Shown here piece after piece: positions 7,070-14,807 of a stretch of DNA of 22,815 nucleotides (positions are counted from its first letter, which is position 1; the number at the start of each line of letters is the position of its first letter). Below the pieces are notes generated by a model. It did no database searches. It saw nothing but the letters and a program-made list of their open reading frames with translations, and was not told the DNA's origin. The stretch is from JAHEJX01 sp041605955. Its GTDB lineage: Bacteria; Actinomycetota; Acidimicrobiia; Spongiisociales; UBA5794. Both the position numbers and the translations under genes were made by a program. Location of the stretch: assembly GCA_041605955.1 (NCBI GenBank), contig JBFIXI010000070.1, positions 1-22,815 of the forward strand, written 5' to 3'.

Positions 7070-7171
7070 TCAGCTCCTCCTCCTCATGAAGCCCTATTCC
7101 CGAGGACTTTGGCGGCCTCGCAGCGCCCTCGCCAGTGTCAAATGGGCACTACGGATTTATGACAATCGGGG
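7070..7171 (-). promoter_or_regulatory. Leader of EIIC with TTGTCA/TGACA dyad
   Basis: In this 102-bp gap the minus strand carries TTGTCA and, 19 nt later, TTTGACA, giving a TGTCA/TGACA inverted pair. They resemble half-sites of the Firmicute MtlR operator as I remember it (TTGNCACA...TGTGNCAA). No good -10 is seen, so an operator or internal promoter is only a suggestion. Confidence 0.3.
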
Positions 7172-8680
7172 TCACAACCGGCGCGCCACCCGCCGGATGT
7201 CATCTTCCGGCAGTAACGCCCCTACGACGACAACTGGAACGCCACTCAACTCCGGCCCGATATCAACCGTGCTGATGATCAGATCGGCTTCGAACTCGGC
7301 ATCGTCGGCAATCGATCCGGCAGAAACCACCTCCACCAGGTCGAGCTCGGGAAACTCGGCCTGGATCCGCGACACCAAGATCCAAGCCGTCGCCACCCCG
7401 GCAGGGCACATGACGACCGCTCGAGAACGGGGCCGGAGCCGCAGCCTCTCCAACGCCCCGGAGAGATACATAGTCACGAAGCCTGCCTCGTCCTCGGAGA
7501 CAGTCGACCCGATCCGATCCCCGATGAGGCGAGCGATCCGCTTGGCTACCTCGTGCACGTCGGGGTAGCGCTCTCCGACCTCACGCAGCAGCGGATTGTG
7601 GACGGGCAGGCCGTACTTGAGGCGCACCCGCAGCCGATCGACATGGTCGGCCAGGCTGCGGCGCAGCTCGACGTCCTCACCAAGGCCCGGATGAAGCTCA
7701 CTTGCCGCAATCTCGATCGCAGCTCCGATCAGCGGATCGTCCTGCGGCAAATCCGTAACCCGGTCGGCGCCCAGCTCGACGAGGCCCAGTAGATGCTGAG
7801 TGATGCCTGCGATCTCCTGCTCGTCCAGCGAGGCTCCCGACAACGCGCCCAAAGCAGCTCCGGTCAGCTCGGCGGTCTCCCACACCGGATGATCTCGCAG
7901 CGACCGTAACGTACCCGTGTCGAGATCCAGGGTTCTGCCGTTGCGGATGCGAAAAACCGTCACGGCCAGGTCTGCCGCCAGCCAAGGATGCCCTTCCCGA
8001 GACTGGAAGCGCAGGGCGTCGTTCGCCTCCACGATCGCATGGCATTCTGGGAGGGGAATCTGCCGAAGGAAGTCACGAATGCCAGCCGAGATGCCCGCCA
8101 CTCGCCACCACTCGAGACCGGCGCCGCCGTCGCTGAGGGTCTGTGCAGGAACGACTTCCAGCAACAGTTTGATGAGCGACCGTCGAATCGCCGTCTCCGT
8201 GCCCACCACCTTCATGCCCACACCGGGCTGACGAGCGAGGAACAGCCCTCTTTCCTCCAACCACTCCTCGATGCGGGCCAGGTCGCGGCGCGCAGAGGTC
8301 ACGGACACCTCGAGCCGGCGACGCATCGTCTCGACCGTGAGCCACTCGGGAGCCGCGGCGAGCAAAGAGAAGACACCAAGGCGGGCGCGATCCTCCGGAG
8401 AGAAGACGCGCAACGCTTCGTCGTCGCCCAGGGCGGCAAACGACTTCCGCACCGAAGCAAGCGCTCCAGAGTCGCCTTCCAACCACACCCCCACACCGCG
8501 GCGTCGCAGCAGCACGACACCGTGATCGGCCAAGAAACGCTCGATTCCGTCGAGGTCACTGCGGACCATGCGCGGGCTCAGTCTGAGCTCGTCTGCGATG
8601 GCGGCGAGGGTTCGCGGCTCATTCTGCTCCAGCATGCACTCGATCGTGCGCACCTGGCGGCTGGTGAGATTGATAGCCAA
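7172..8680 (-). CDS. mtlR: MtlR-type PRD transcriptional regulator without EIIA domain
   Basis: This 502-aa PTS-controlled activator has two N-terminal winged helix-turn-helix segments (about 20-62 and 114-150). They are followed by two PTS regulation domains (about 170-285 and 290-410) and an EIIB-like domain with CPAGVATA at Cys425. In B. subtilis MtlR, phosphorylation of a PRD2 His (His342) by EI/HPr activates, and phosphorylation of Cys419 by EIIA inhibits. His346 and Cys425 are the likely equivalents here. The second PRD2 histidine is replaced by Tyr405 in FVTMYLSGALER. The protein ends after the EIIB domain, about 190 residues shorter than Bacillus MtlR, with no EIIA-like domain. The TTG start lies one base after the EI stop. 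Confidence 0.88.
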   Translation of the reverse strand: MAINLTSRQVRTIECMLEQNEPRTLAAIADELRLSPRMVRSDLDGIERFLADHGVVLLRRRGVGVWLEGDSGALASVRKSFAALGDDEALRVFSPEDRARLGVFSLLAAAPEWLTVETMRRRLEVSVTSARRDLARIEEWLEERGLFLARQPGVGMKVVGTETAIRRSLIKLLLEVVPAQTLSDGGAGLEWWRVAGISAGIRDFLRQIPLPECHAIVEANDALRFQSREGHPWLAADLAVTVFRIRNGRTLDLDTGTLRSLRDHPVWETAELTGAALGALSGASLDEQEIAGITQHLLGLVELGADRVTDLPQDDPLIGAAIEIAASELHPGLGEDVELRRSLADHVDRLRVRLKYGLPVHNPLLREVGERYPDVHEVAKRIARLIGDRIGSTVSEDEAGFVTMYLSGALERLRLRPRSRAVVMCPAGVATAWILVSRIQAEFPELDLVEVVSAGSIADDAEFEADLIISTVDIGPELSGVPVVVVGALLPEDDIRRVARRL

Positions 8681-8681
8681 A

Positions 8682-10376
8682 TCAGAGTCCGGCTTCTGTG
8701 AGAAGTCCCCTGACTTCGGATGCGCTGGCGGCGCGCAAAGTCAATTGCAGCAGGTCGGCTGCGGTCCCCGCGTCGAATTCGTCCAGCGACTTCTTGATGA
8801 GATTCACGGAGTTCGGGTTGACCGACAGCTTGTCCATCCCCATCGCCGCGTAGAGCACGGCCAGCGCGGGGTCGGCGGCCGCCTCCCCGCAAACCGAAAC
8901 CGAGAGTCCGTGCTCCCCCCCGGCCGTCGCTGTCATTGCGCACAGTCGGAGCACTGCCGGGTCGGCGGCGTCGGCGTAAGAAGCCAGCACACCGGAGGTG
9001 CGGTCTGCCGCCAAGGTGTATTGGGTCAGGTCATTGGTGCCGATTGAGAAGAAGTCGACGTGACGGGCGAGCGCGGCTGCATTCAACGCCGCCGCCGGCA
9101 CCTCGACCATGGCCCCCAGCTTCACGACGCCGTACTCGACACCCTCCGCGTCGAGGCTCTCGCGAGCTGCGTCGTACAGCTCACGCATCCATCGTGCGTC
9201 GGTGACGGTTGCGATCATCGGCGCCATCACCCACAGCTCACCGTGCATCGCGGCTCGCAGCAAGGCTCGGGCCTGAGTCAACGCGAGGTGCCGTTCCTGG
9301 GCATACAGTCTCATCCCGCGGACACCCAGGAATGGATTCTCCTCCGGCGCCACGGCGACGAATTCGGCAGGCTTGTCGCCGCCGATGTCAAAGGTGCGGA
9401 TGACGACAGGGTGCTCGAACGCCGTCAGGGCCTCCCCATAAGCCACCAATTGTGAGTCCTCGCTGGGCGCCTCTGCAGTGTCGAGGAACAGAAACTCGGT
9501 CCGGTAGAGCCCAATCCCGTCCGCCTTCTCCTCGGCAGCCGCCGCAACGTCGCCGGGGCTTCCCACATTGGCGGCGACGGTCATGGCACGATCGCCGAAC
9601 GAGATCGACCAGCCGCGATAGGACTGAGCAGCTGCGACGAGCACTTGTCGTCGCGCTGCACGCTCTGCGTACTCGGTTGTCGTCGCCGCATCGGGTCGGA
9701 CGATGACGGTGCCCGCGATGCCGTCGACGATCACGCCGTCGCCGTTCTCAACTGAGGCGAGGGCTTGGGCAACGCCGACCACGGCAGGAATCCCGAGGGC
9801 CTTCGCGATCACTGCGACGTGACCGGTCGGCCCGCCTTCCTCGGTGACGAATCCTCTCACCAGCGCGGGGTTCATTGCGGCGGTGTCGGCGGCGGTCAAC
9901 ACTCGGGCGACAACGACGCTCGGTTCGCCGATGTCTCCGAGACCCGCCGGCGTTACGCCTGCAATAGTGTGGGCAATTCGATTGACAACTTCGGCGACAT
10001 CGGCGGCGCGCTGCGCGAGATACTCGACCCCAGTGTTCTGCAATGCTTCGGCGAGGGCGACCGAGGCGCCGGCGAGAGCATCTGCCAGCGAGTCGCCTTG
10101 CTGCAGTCGCTGTTCGACTTCGTCGGCGAGCATCGGGTCTTCAGCCATTAGCGCCTGGGCGCGCAGAATCTCCGCCGCCTCTTTCAACCCCGACGCCTCG
10201 GCAGCATCCGCCAAGTGATTCAACTGGGCCGATGCGGCCTCGGCGGCCGCCGCGAAGGCGCTAGCCGGTTCGGCGACGTCGGGGATGGTCGGTGCCCCCG
10301 AGCTGACGACATAGGCCGGCCCGACGCCGATGCCAGGCGACGCCGCCGCCCCGTTTCGAATTTGCATTTGGTTCAT
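8682..10376 (-). CDS. ptsI: PTS Enzyme I (PEP-protein phosphotransferase)
   Basis: This 564-aa Enzyme I autophosphorylates from phosphoenolpyruvate and passes the phosphate to HPr. The swivelling domain holds GGPTGHVAVIAKALGIPAVVG with phospho-His186. The PEP-binding barrel has GIGLYRTEFLF, TFDIGGDKPAEF, ENPFLGVRGMRL, VDFFSIGTNDLTQYTLAADR and VCGEAAAD, with the catalytic Cys near 496. The length is normal. The phosphorylation motif deviates from the usual TSH[TS]xxxAR pattern: Gly precedes His186, Val follows it, and Lys replaces Arg. Its ATG overlaps the stop of the upstream membrane protein gene (ATGA). Placing ptsI inside the mannitol operon suggests this is the main or only PTS of the cell. 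Confidence 0.94.
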   Translation of the reverse strand: MNQMQIRNGAAASPGIGVGPAYVVSSGAPTIPDVAEPASAFAAAAEAASAQLNHLADAAEASGLKEAAEILRAQALMAEDPMLADEVEQRLQQGDSLADALAGASVALAEALQNTGVEYLAQRAADVAEVVNRIAHTIAGVTPAGLGDIGEPSVVVARVLTAADTAAMNPALVRGFVTEEGGPTGHVAVIAKALGIPAVVGVAQALASVENGDGVIVDGIAGTVIVRPDAATTTEYAERAARRQVLVAAAQSYRGWSISFGDRAMTVAANVGSPGDVAAAAEEKADGIGLYRTEFLFLDTAEAPSEDSQLVAYGEALTAFEHPVVIRTFDIGGDKPAEFVAVAPEENPFLGVRGMRLYAQERHLALTQARALLRAAMHGELWVMAPMIATVTDARWMRELYDAARESLDAEGVEYGVVKLGAMVEVPAAALNAAALARHVDFFSIGTNDLTQYTLAADRTSGVLASYADAADPAVLRLCAMTATAGGEHGLSVSVCGEAAADPALAVLYAAMGMDKLSVNPNSVNLIKKSLDEFDAGTAADLLQLTLRAASASEVRGLLTEAGL

Positions 10377-11065
10377 CGTTTCTCACTTATCGCGAGCCAG
10401 TCGAATAGATGTGCTCCAGCTCCCATGGAGACGTTGGTAGTGATTGCCAACAAGACGATCGTGGCGGTAACCGTCACCGGGTTGACTCCGGCACCGATGG
10501 GCAGCAAGCCGAGGAGATTCATGAATGCGAGCACTAGCGCGAGCAGCGCCACCGTCCAGCGCCGCCCTTGGCCGAGCCGCACACTCGTTCCCAAAGCACG
10601 CAGCCCAGGCCCTACGCCCGTGGCGACCGCATAACCGAACAGCCCATACCAGATGAGGACGAAGATGCTGGGGATGCCCACCATGTAGCGAATGCCGAGC
10701 ATGACCCCTCCCCAGAAGAACAGGGTTGCGACCACCATCGAGCCCCATTCGAGGCTCGAAGGCGACGGCATGGCGGCAGGCTTTCCTCGCTCGACCTGCA
10801 GGGCGAGCCGGAACCACGGCAGGGCGATAACGCTCGCCAGCGACAATCCGGCGAAGTCGATGACGAACGCCGCCAACAAGTTACCGTCATCGACGAATCG
10901 CTGGGCAATCACTCTTGCCACCCCAAACACTGCGAGGACGACGAATGCCATCGCTGTCGCCGGCACGAGGGCACGACGGTAATTGTCGATGCCTTTGCCC
11001 ACGATGGCGGGGATGTCCTGCAGCGTCGGAGATTGCGACATGTCCACTTCGGCGACGGTAGCCAT
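10373..11065 (-). CDS. Polytopic membrane protein, first gene of the mannitol operon
   Basis: The 230-aa protein starts with a polar stretch (about 1-32). Roughly five or six hydrophobic segments follow, around residues 33-56, 65-83, 110-127, 130-150, 172-192 and 196-216. It resembles the loosely defined DUF975/glycerophosphodiester-phosphodiesterase-like membrane domains, but I do not place it firmly. ATG 11063-11065 gives the full ORF; a second ATG at 11039-11041 (MSQSP) is an alternative. Its stop overlaps the ptsI start, so it is co-translated with Enzyme I. It may help insertion or sensing for the PTS, but nothing in the sequence shows this. Confidence 0.7.
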   Translation of the reverse strand: MATVAEVDMSQSPTLQDIPAIVGKGIDNYRRALVPATAMAFVVLAVFGVARVIAQRFVDDGNLLAAFVIDFAGLSLASVIALPWFRLALQVERGKPAAMPSPSSLEWGSMVVATLFFWGGVMLGIRYMVGIPSIFVLIWYGLFGYAVATGVGPGLRALGTSVRLGQGRRWTVALLALVLAFMNLLGLLPIGAGVNPVTVTATIVLLAITTNVSMGAGAHLFDWLAISEKR

Positions 11066-11079
11066 AGCTATATGTGACG

Positions 11080-11110
11080 TCTATGGATTTCACGGCCAGA
11101 TTGTCACAAT
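11080..11110 (-). promoter_or_regulatory. Putative operon promoter with ATTGTGACAAT dyad
   Basis: The minus strand shows TTGTGA (11104-11109) and CATAGA (11080-11085) separated by 18 bp, placing transcription start a few bases before the operon's first ATG. The -35 lies inside a perfect 11-bp palindrome, ATTGTGACAAT (11100-11110). It contains the TTGTCACA half-site known for Firmicute MtlR operators. Confidence 0.35.
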
Positions 11111-11134
11111 ACGTCAAGGACAAAGTGGGCTCTG

Positions 11135-11157
11135 CCTCACTCTGGACGGGAGTGAGG
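11135..11157. promoter_or_regulatory. Perfect dyad CCTCACTC-n7-GAGTGAGG
   Basis: An 8-bp perfect inverted repeat with a 7-bp spacer lies upstream of the putative mannitol operon promoter. Its spacing and position fit a regulator-binding site. Confidence 0.4.
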
Positions 11158-11191
11158 TCTACGCCAGTGATCTAACGACCGCGTGACCAAT

Positions 11192-11213
11192 CACCTCTAA
11201 CGGCGAGGAGGTG
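11192..11213 (-). terminator. Weak hairpin after the repeat-protein gene
   Basis: CACCTC and GAGGTG pair around a 10-nt loop about 20 bp after the stop of the 11233-11874 gene. There is no U tract, so the call is weak. Confidence 0.3.
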
Positions 11214-11232
11214 CCAGAAAGGTTGACGGCCA

Positions 11233-11874
11233 CTACTCGAGGTTCTCGGCCTTGGCCTCGAACTCGTCGGCTTTGGCCCTGAACTTCTCGGCCTTGTCGG
11301 CGAACTTGTCGCCCCTGCTCTCGAACCACTCGGCCTTGATGCGGAACCGCTCGGCCTTGATGCGGAACCGCTCGGCCTTGATGCGGAACCGCTCGGCCTT
11401 GTCGGGCTTGTCCCTGAACTTGTCGGGCTTGTCGGCTTTGTCCTTCTCGACTCCTCCGCCGGCGTCGCCTGCTCCCTTCCCCGAGGCGACCACCCTCGTG
11501 ATCTCGCCCTTCTTGATGCCGTCGAGCATCGAAGGATGAAGATTCTTGGCGACGGTCGAGACAATGGCGCCGTGGTGTGTCTTACCGGGAGGGTGAGCGA
11601 TGACGAACTCGATGCAGTCGCCTGCGCCGTACACCGCGCTTGCCGACTCATCGGTTGCCGGGTCGGTGGTGCTGGGTCCGCATTCCGGCAGCTCGCCAAC
11701 GATGGGTATGCCGATGAAGACCAGGCCATTCTCCTCATCGACGACCACTCGAGGTGTCGCCAGCGCCCCCTCGGCGACTTCGCCGCCCTCGTTGGCAGCC
11801 GCGATGCCCGTCAAGGACAACCCACCGATCAGCGCAACGACCATCAGGCCGATCATTCTTCGAGTCTTCGCCAA
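11233..11874 (-). CDS. Secreted protein with KAERFRI-repeat charged tail
   Basis: This 213-aa predicted export protein has a basic start (AKTRR), a hydrophobic core (MIGLMVVALIGGLSLTGI) and an AAA/N cleavage region near residue 26. A mature domain with two cysteines follows to about residue 130, then a Lys/Asp/Gly-rich hinge. The C-terminal 60-70 residues are highly charged, with three identical heptads KAERFRI and further related units such as KAEKFRA. These would form an amphipathic helix. The start chosen is TTG at 11872-11874 because AAGGGAG lies exactly 8 nt upstream and it gives a normal signal peptide; a longer ORF reaches 11913. I do not recognise the family. The tail could bind a polymer, wall or membrane surface. 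Confidence 0.7.
   Translation of the reverse strand: MAKTRRMIGLMVVALIGGLSLTGIAAANEGGEVAEGALATPRVVVDEENGLVFIGIPIVGELPECGPSTTDPATDESASAVYGAGDCIEFVIAHPPGKTHHGAIVSTVAKNLHPSMLDGIKKGEITRVVASGKGAGDAGGGVEKDKADKPDKFRDKPDKAERFRIKAERFRIKAERFRIKAEWFESRGDKFADKAEKFRAKADEFEAKAENLE
11329..11391. repeat. Three perfect 21-bp tandem repeats
   Basis: Copies at 11329-11349, 11350-11370 and 11371-11391 are identical, with a partial fourth unit after them. They encode the in-frame KAERFRI heptads. Their identity at the DNA level points to recent expansion. Confidence 0.95.
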
Positions 11875-11902
11875 GTCCACCACTCCCTTGCAGGATCCAG
11901 AC

Positions 11903-11932
11903 AGAGTAAGCAACCGGCCCTACGCGTGTCGA
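11903..11932 (-). promoter_or_regulatory. Promoter of the repeat-protein gene
   Basis: On the minus strand TCGACA (11927-11932) and TACTCT (11903-11908) are separated by 18 bp. The start would fall near 11896, about 20 nt before the TTG start codon and its Shine-Dalgarno. Confidence 0.45.
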
Positions 11933-12055
11933 GAGACCCATGGTGAGTTACCGCTGACTAGTCCTACCAGCCGATCGCGGAACCACCCTCCAGTTTTCGG
12001 CAGCCACCTGCCGATATCTCTATTACCACGAACGAGAGCTACGTAAGGAACCAAC

Positions 12056-12283
12056 ATGTCGAATCTGATGAGGGCGGCGTTCGATCGCTTGGAAGCCCAT
12101 CGCAAAGAGCTCGAGAGGCAAATCGTTCTCGACCTGCAGCGCAAGTTTCTCTCCACCGACGAGCACATCTCGCACATGGCGGCCAGCCACGACGGCTCCT
12201 ACATCCGGGCAAGGTTCGATACCGAAGAGTCGAGTTCCAATAACGACAGCCACATCACGATCAGCTGGGTCGACAACGACTAG
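12056..12283 (+). CDS. Small hypothetical protein (75 aa)
   Basis: A 75-aa soluble protein with a helical, charged N-terminal half (MRAAFDRLEAHRKELERQIVLDLQRKFL) and a polar, strand-like C-terminal half (SYIRARFDTEESSSNN, HITISWVDND). It has no signal or membrane segment. The family is not recognised. The ATG has a good AAGGA 6 nt upstream. It stands alone, divergent from the secreted repeat protein and followed by a strong hairpin, which supports a real gene. Confidence 0.65.
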   Translation: MSNLMRAAFDRLEAHRKELERQIVLDLQRKFLSTDEHISHMAASHDGSYIRARFDTEESSSNNDSHITISWVDND

Positions 12284-12343
12284 TCGCGATCCAGCCCCAG
12301 CAGAGTTTGGTAGGGCATTCCGGGCATCCCCCGTGCGCACCCA

Positions 12344-12375
12344 AAGAGACCCCGGCGTCAGCCCCGGGGTCTCTT
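12344..12375. terminator. Bidirectional terminator hairpin
   Basis: AAGAGACCCCGG and CCGGGGTCTCTT pair perfectly over 12 bp with an 8-nt loop, between the convergent 12056-12283 and 12418-13455 genes. Only a short T run follows on each strand. Confidence 0.75.
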
Positions 12376-12417
12376 AGGTATGCGAGTCAGCTGATGCGCC
12401 CAAGCGAGGCACGAGCC

Positions 12418-13455
12418 TCACATCAGCTTCTGTAGCTGCTCCAGCTGCTCCGCAGTGCCGATGGCGACCAGCACGTCTTGTGCCCGCAGCGGCATGATCG
12501 GAGACGGATTGGCGGTCACCCGCCCGTCGGCGTGGCGCACCGCCAGCACGGTCGCGCCGACGCGGGTGCGTAGCTGACTCTCGGCGAGCGTCTTGCCTGC
12601 GAGCTCGGAGCCGGGGGTGATCTCCATCTCTTCGAAGCGATATTCGAGGAGCATGCCGCCGGTGGCGATATCGACGAACTCGGTGAGCCCGGTGTCGAGC
12701 ACGAGGGCAGCAATGCGCTCGGCCCCGACTTCCGGGGGTGTGATCACCCGGTTGGCCCCCGCCATCTTGATGCGCCGCTCGGCCTCGAGATCGGAGGCCC
12801 GGGCCACGATGTAGAGCTCGGGCTTGCGCACCCGCGCAGATAGGACGATCGAGAGGTTGTCGGAGTCGCTGTGCACGCATGCAACCAACACGCGGGCCCG
12901 TTCCAGTGCTGCCGCGGTCAGAACATCCTCCTGGATAGCGTTTCCCCTGACGGTGACGAACCCGTCGTCACGGGCATTGGTGATCCGCTCGTCATCGTCA
13001 TCGACGACCACCACATCGACGTCGTGGGCCACCAGGCGTTGGGCAACGCTGGTTCCCACCCGCCCATATCCGCACACGATGGTGTGCCCTTGCAGCTTGG
13101 CGATCATCTTCTCCTCCCGTCTCAGGCGGCGCCGGCCACCCACCATCTCGTCGATGAAAACCTCCAGCACGACTGCCGCCGAGTAGAAGACGGCTCCCAC
13201 CCCCATGAGGACCAGGATCACCGTGAAGAGCTTGCCGGCGTCGGTCAGCCCACCGGCGGGTTCCTCGAACCCAACCGTTGAGATCGTGATGACGGTCTCG
13301 TAGAGCGCATCGATCGGGCTCAATCCCTCGATGACGACGTAGCCCACCACACCGACGACGATCACGGATGAGACCACGGCCAGCGCCCATCGCAGTCGCT
13401 GCCGCTCCGTCATCGTGTTCCGAACCGCAGTCTCATGGCGGCCATGATGGCTCAT
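12418..13455 (-). CDS. Potassium channel protein with TrkA (RCK) domains
   Basis: This 345-aa protein has a two-helix ion-channel unit at about 24-100. The selectivity-filter region is TISTVGFEEP (57-66; TVGF in place of the usual TVGYG). A TrkA-N Rossmann domain follows with VCGYGRVG (127-134), then a TrkA-C domain (about 260-340). The family forms tetrameric potassium channels gated by nucleotides or Ca2+ through the RCK ring. ATG at 13453-13455 is the longest start; ATG at 13411-13413 (MTERQ) is equally possible, since neither has a clear Shine-Dalgarno. It follows rdgB on the same strand by 38 bp but has no evident functional link to it. Confidence 0.88.
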   Translation of the reverse strand: MSHHGRHETAVRNTMTERQRLRWALAVVSSVIVVGVVGYVVIEGLSPIDALYETVITISTVGFEEPAGGLTDAGKLFTVILVLMGVGAVFYSAAVVLEVFIDEMVGGRRRLRREEKMIAKLQGHTIVCGYGRVGTSVAQRLVAHDVDVVVVDDDDERITNARDDGFVTVRGNAIQEDVLTAAALERARVLVACVHSDSDNLSIVLSARVRKPELYIVARASDLEAERRIKMAGANRVITPPEVGAERIAALVLDTGLTEFVDIATGGMLLEYRFEEMEITPGSELAGKTLAESQLRTRVGATVLAVRHADGRVTANPSPIMPLRAQDVLVAIGTAEQLEQLQKLM

Positions 13456-13493
13456 CGAGCCAATGGCTGCGCACCCGGTGCGAGAAAACGCCT

Positions 13494-14075
13494 TTAGGCG
13501 ATCGCCTCGATGGCGGCGTGGAGGGCGCGCAGGGCGCGGGCTCGATGGGAGATGCCGTGCTTCTCGGCGGGGTCCATCTCAGCCAACGTTCTGCCTGCTA
13601 CTACGAACACCGGGTCGTACCCGAAGCCGAACTCGCCGCGCGGCGCGTGCCCGATCTCCCCTTCGAGCACGCCTTCGACCACGATCTCGTCGCCGTCGGG
13701 CGTAACCAGTGCCACCGCAGTGCGGAAGCGGGCGGACCGATTGGACACTCCCTCCAGCTCATGAAGCAGCTTGGCCGTGTTGTCGGCATACGTGGCGTCG
13801 GGACCGGCATAGCGGGCGGTGATCACCCCGGGAGCCCCTCCCAGCGCATCCACTTCCAGCCCGGTGTCATCGGCGATGGCAATCCGCCCGGTCTGGGCGG
13901 CGACGGCACGGGCCTTCAGCAGTGCGTTGCCTTCCAGCGTGGCGGCCGTCTCCGGAACCTCCGGCCAGCTGTGGCCCCGCTCCACCACCGCCCCCAAGTC
14001 GGCCAGCACCGACTCCATCTCGGCGATCTTGTCGGGATTCTGCGAGGCGACCACAACGGGCTGGTCAAGTCTCAC
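13494..14075 (-). CDS. rdgB: XTP/dITP diphosphatase (RdgB/HAM1)
   Basis: This 193-aa house-cleaning pyrophosphatase hydrolyses non-canonical purine triphosphates such as XTP, ITP and dITP to monophosphates. Family motifs are VVASQNPDKIAEM at the N-terminus, AIADDTGLEVDALGGAPGVITARYAG in the middle, and a GEFGFGYDPVF segment with AEMDPAEKHGISHRARAL at the C-terminus. The GTG start follows the rph stop by 3 bp. The rph-rdgB pairing is widely conserved in Actinobacteria. Confidence 0.95.
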   Translation of the reverse strand: MRLDQPVVVASQNPDKIAEMESVLADLGAVVERGHSWPEVPETAATLEGNALLKARAVAAQTGRIAIADDTGLEVDALGGAPGVITARYAGPDATYADNTAKLLHELEGVSNRSARFRTAVALVTPDGDEIVVEGVLEGEIGHAPRGEFGFGYDPVFVVAGRTLAEMDPAEKHGISHRARALRALHAAIEAIA

Positions 14076-14078
14076 AGA

Positions 14079-14807
14079 TCAGGCCCGTGCCTCGTTCTGG
14101 CAAGCCACCAGTTGGGCGATCCCTGCGGCAGCCCGATCGATCATGGCGTTGAGCTGCTCGCGGCTGAAGGTGCCGCCTTCCGCGGTGCCTTGGATCTCGA
14201 CCAGGTTGCCGCGCCCGGTCATCACCACGTTGCAGTCGACATCGACAGTGACGTCTTCCGAATAGTCGAGATCCAGTAGAACTTCGTCATCACGCAGTCC
14301 CACCGACACAGCCGCCAGATTGTCCCTGATCGGCGAGGCGGGCAGCCGCCCCGAGGCGACCACGGTGTCGAACGCGTCGGCGAGGGCCACCCAAGCGCCC
14401 GTGATTGCTGCGGTGCGAGTGCCCCCGTCGGCCTGGAGCACATCACAATCGACCCGGGCGGTGATCTCTCCCATCGCCGTGAAATCCACGACCGCCCGCA
14501 GGGCGCGCCCGATGAGCCGCTGAATCTCCTTGGTGCGGCCGCCGCTCTGGGAGCGCCGCGGGATCCGCTCGGTTCCGGAACCGGGCAGCATGGAGTACTC
14601 GGCCGTGACCCAGCCCTTGCCGGTGTCGCGCATCCACGGCGGCACCTCCAACTCGAGCGAGACGGTGCACAACACCTTGGTCCGGCCCATCTCGATCAGC
14701 ACTGAGCCGGGAGTCATCTCGGTGAAGCCGCGGGTGATTCTCACCGGCCGCAACTCGTCGATCGCCCGATCGCTGCGCCCCGGCGGGGCCTCCGTCTGGT
14801 CGGTCAT
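14079..14807 (-). CDS. rph: Ribonuclease PH
   Basis: This 242-aa phosphorolytic 3'-5' exoribonuclease trims tRNA 3' ends. The sequence runs RPVRITRGF, SVLIEMGRTKVLCTVS, GWVTAEYSMLPGSGTER and RRSQSGGRTKEIQRLIGRALR, with the conserved arginine-rich face. VDCDVLQADGGTRTAAITGA, DLDYSEDVTVDVDCNVVMTG and EIQGTAEGGTFSREQL follow. The length is typical. Its ATG overlaps the stop of the upstream hydrolase gene (ATGA). Confidence 0.97.
   Translation of the reverse strand: MTDQTEAPPGRSDRAIDELRPVRITRGFTEMTPGSVLIEMGRTKVLCTVSLELEVPPWMRDTGKGWVTAEYSMLPGSGTERIPRRSQSGGRTKEIQRLIGRALRAVVDFTAMGEITARVDCDVLQADGGTRTAAITGAWVALADAFDTVVASGRLPASPIRDNLAAVSVGLRDDEVLLDLDYSEDVTVDVDCNVVMTGRGNLVEIQGTAEGGTFSREQLNAMIDRAAAGIAQLVACQNEARA

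Noticed and set aside
11252..11539. Repeat-rich plus-strand ORF (SALMRNR units)
   Set aside because: It is the antisense reading of the KAERFRI repeats; the minus-strand gene has a signal peptide, ribosome site and promoter.
13368..14279. 303-codon open frame on the plus strand
   Set aside because: It lies opposite rdgB and rph, both certain, and has no recognisable motif.
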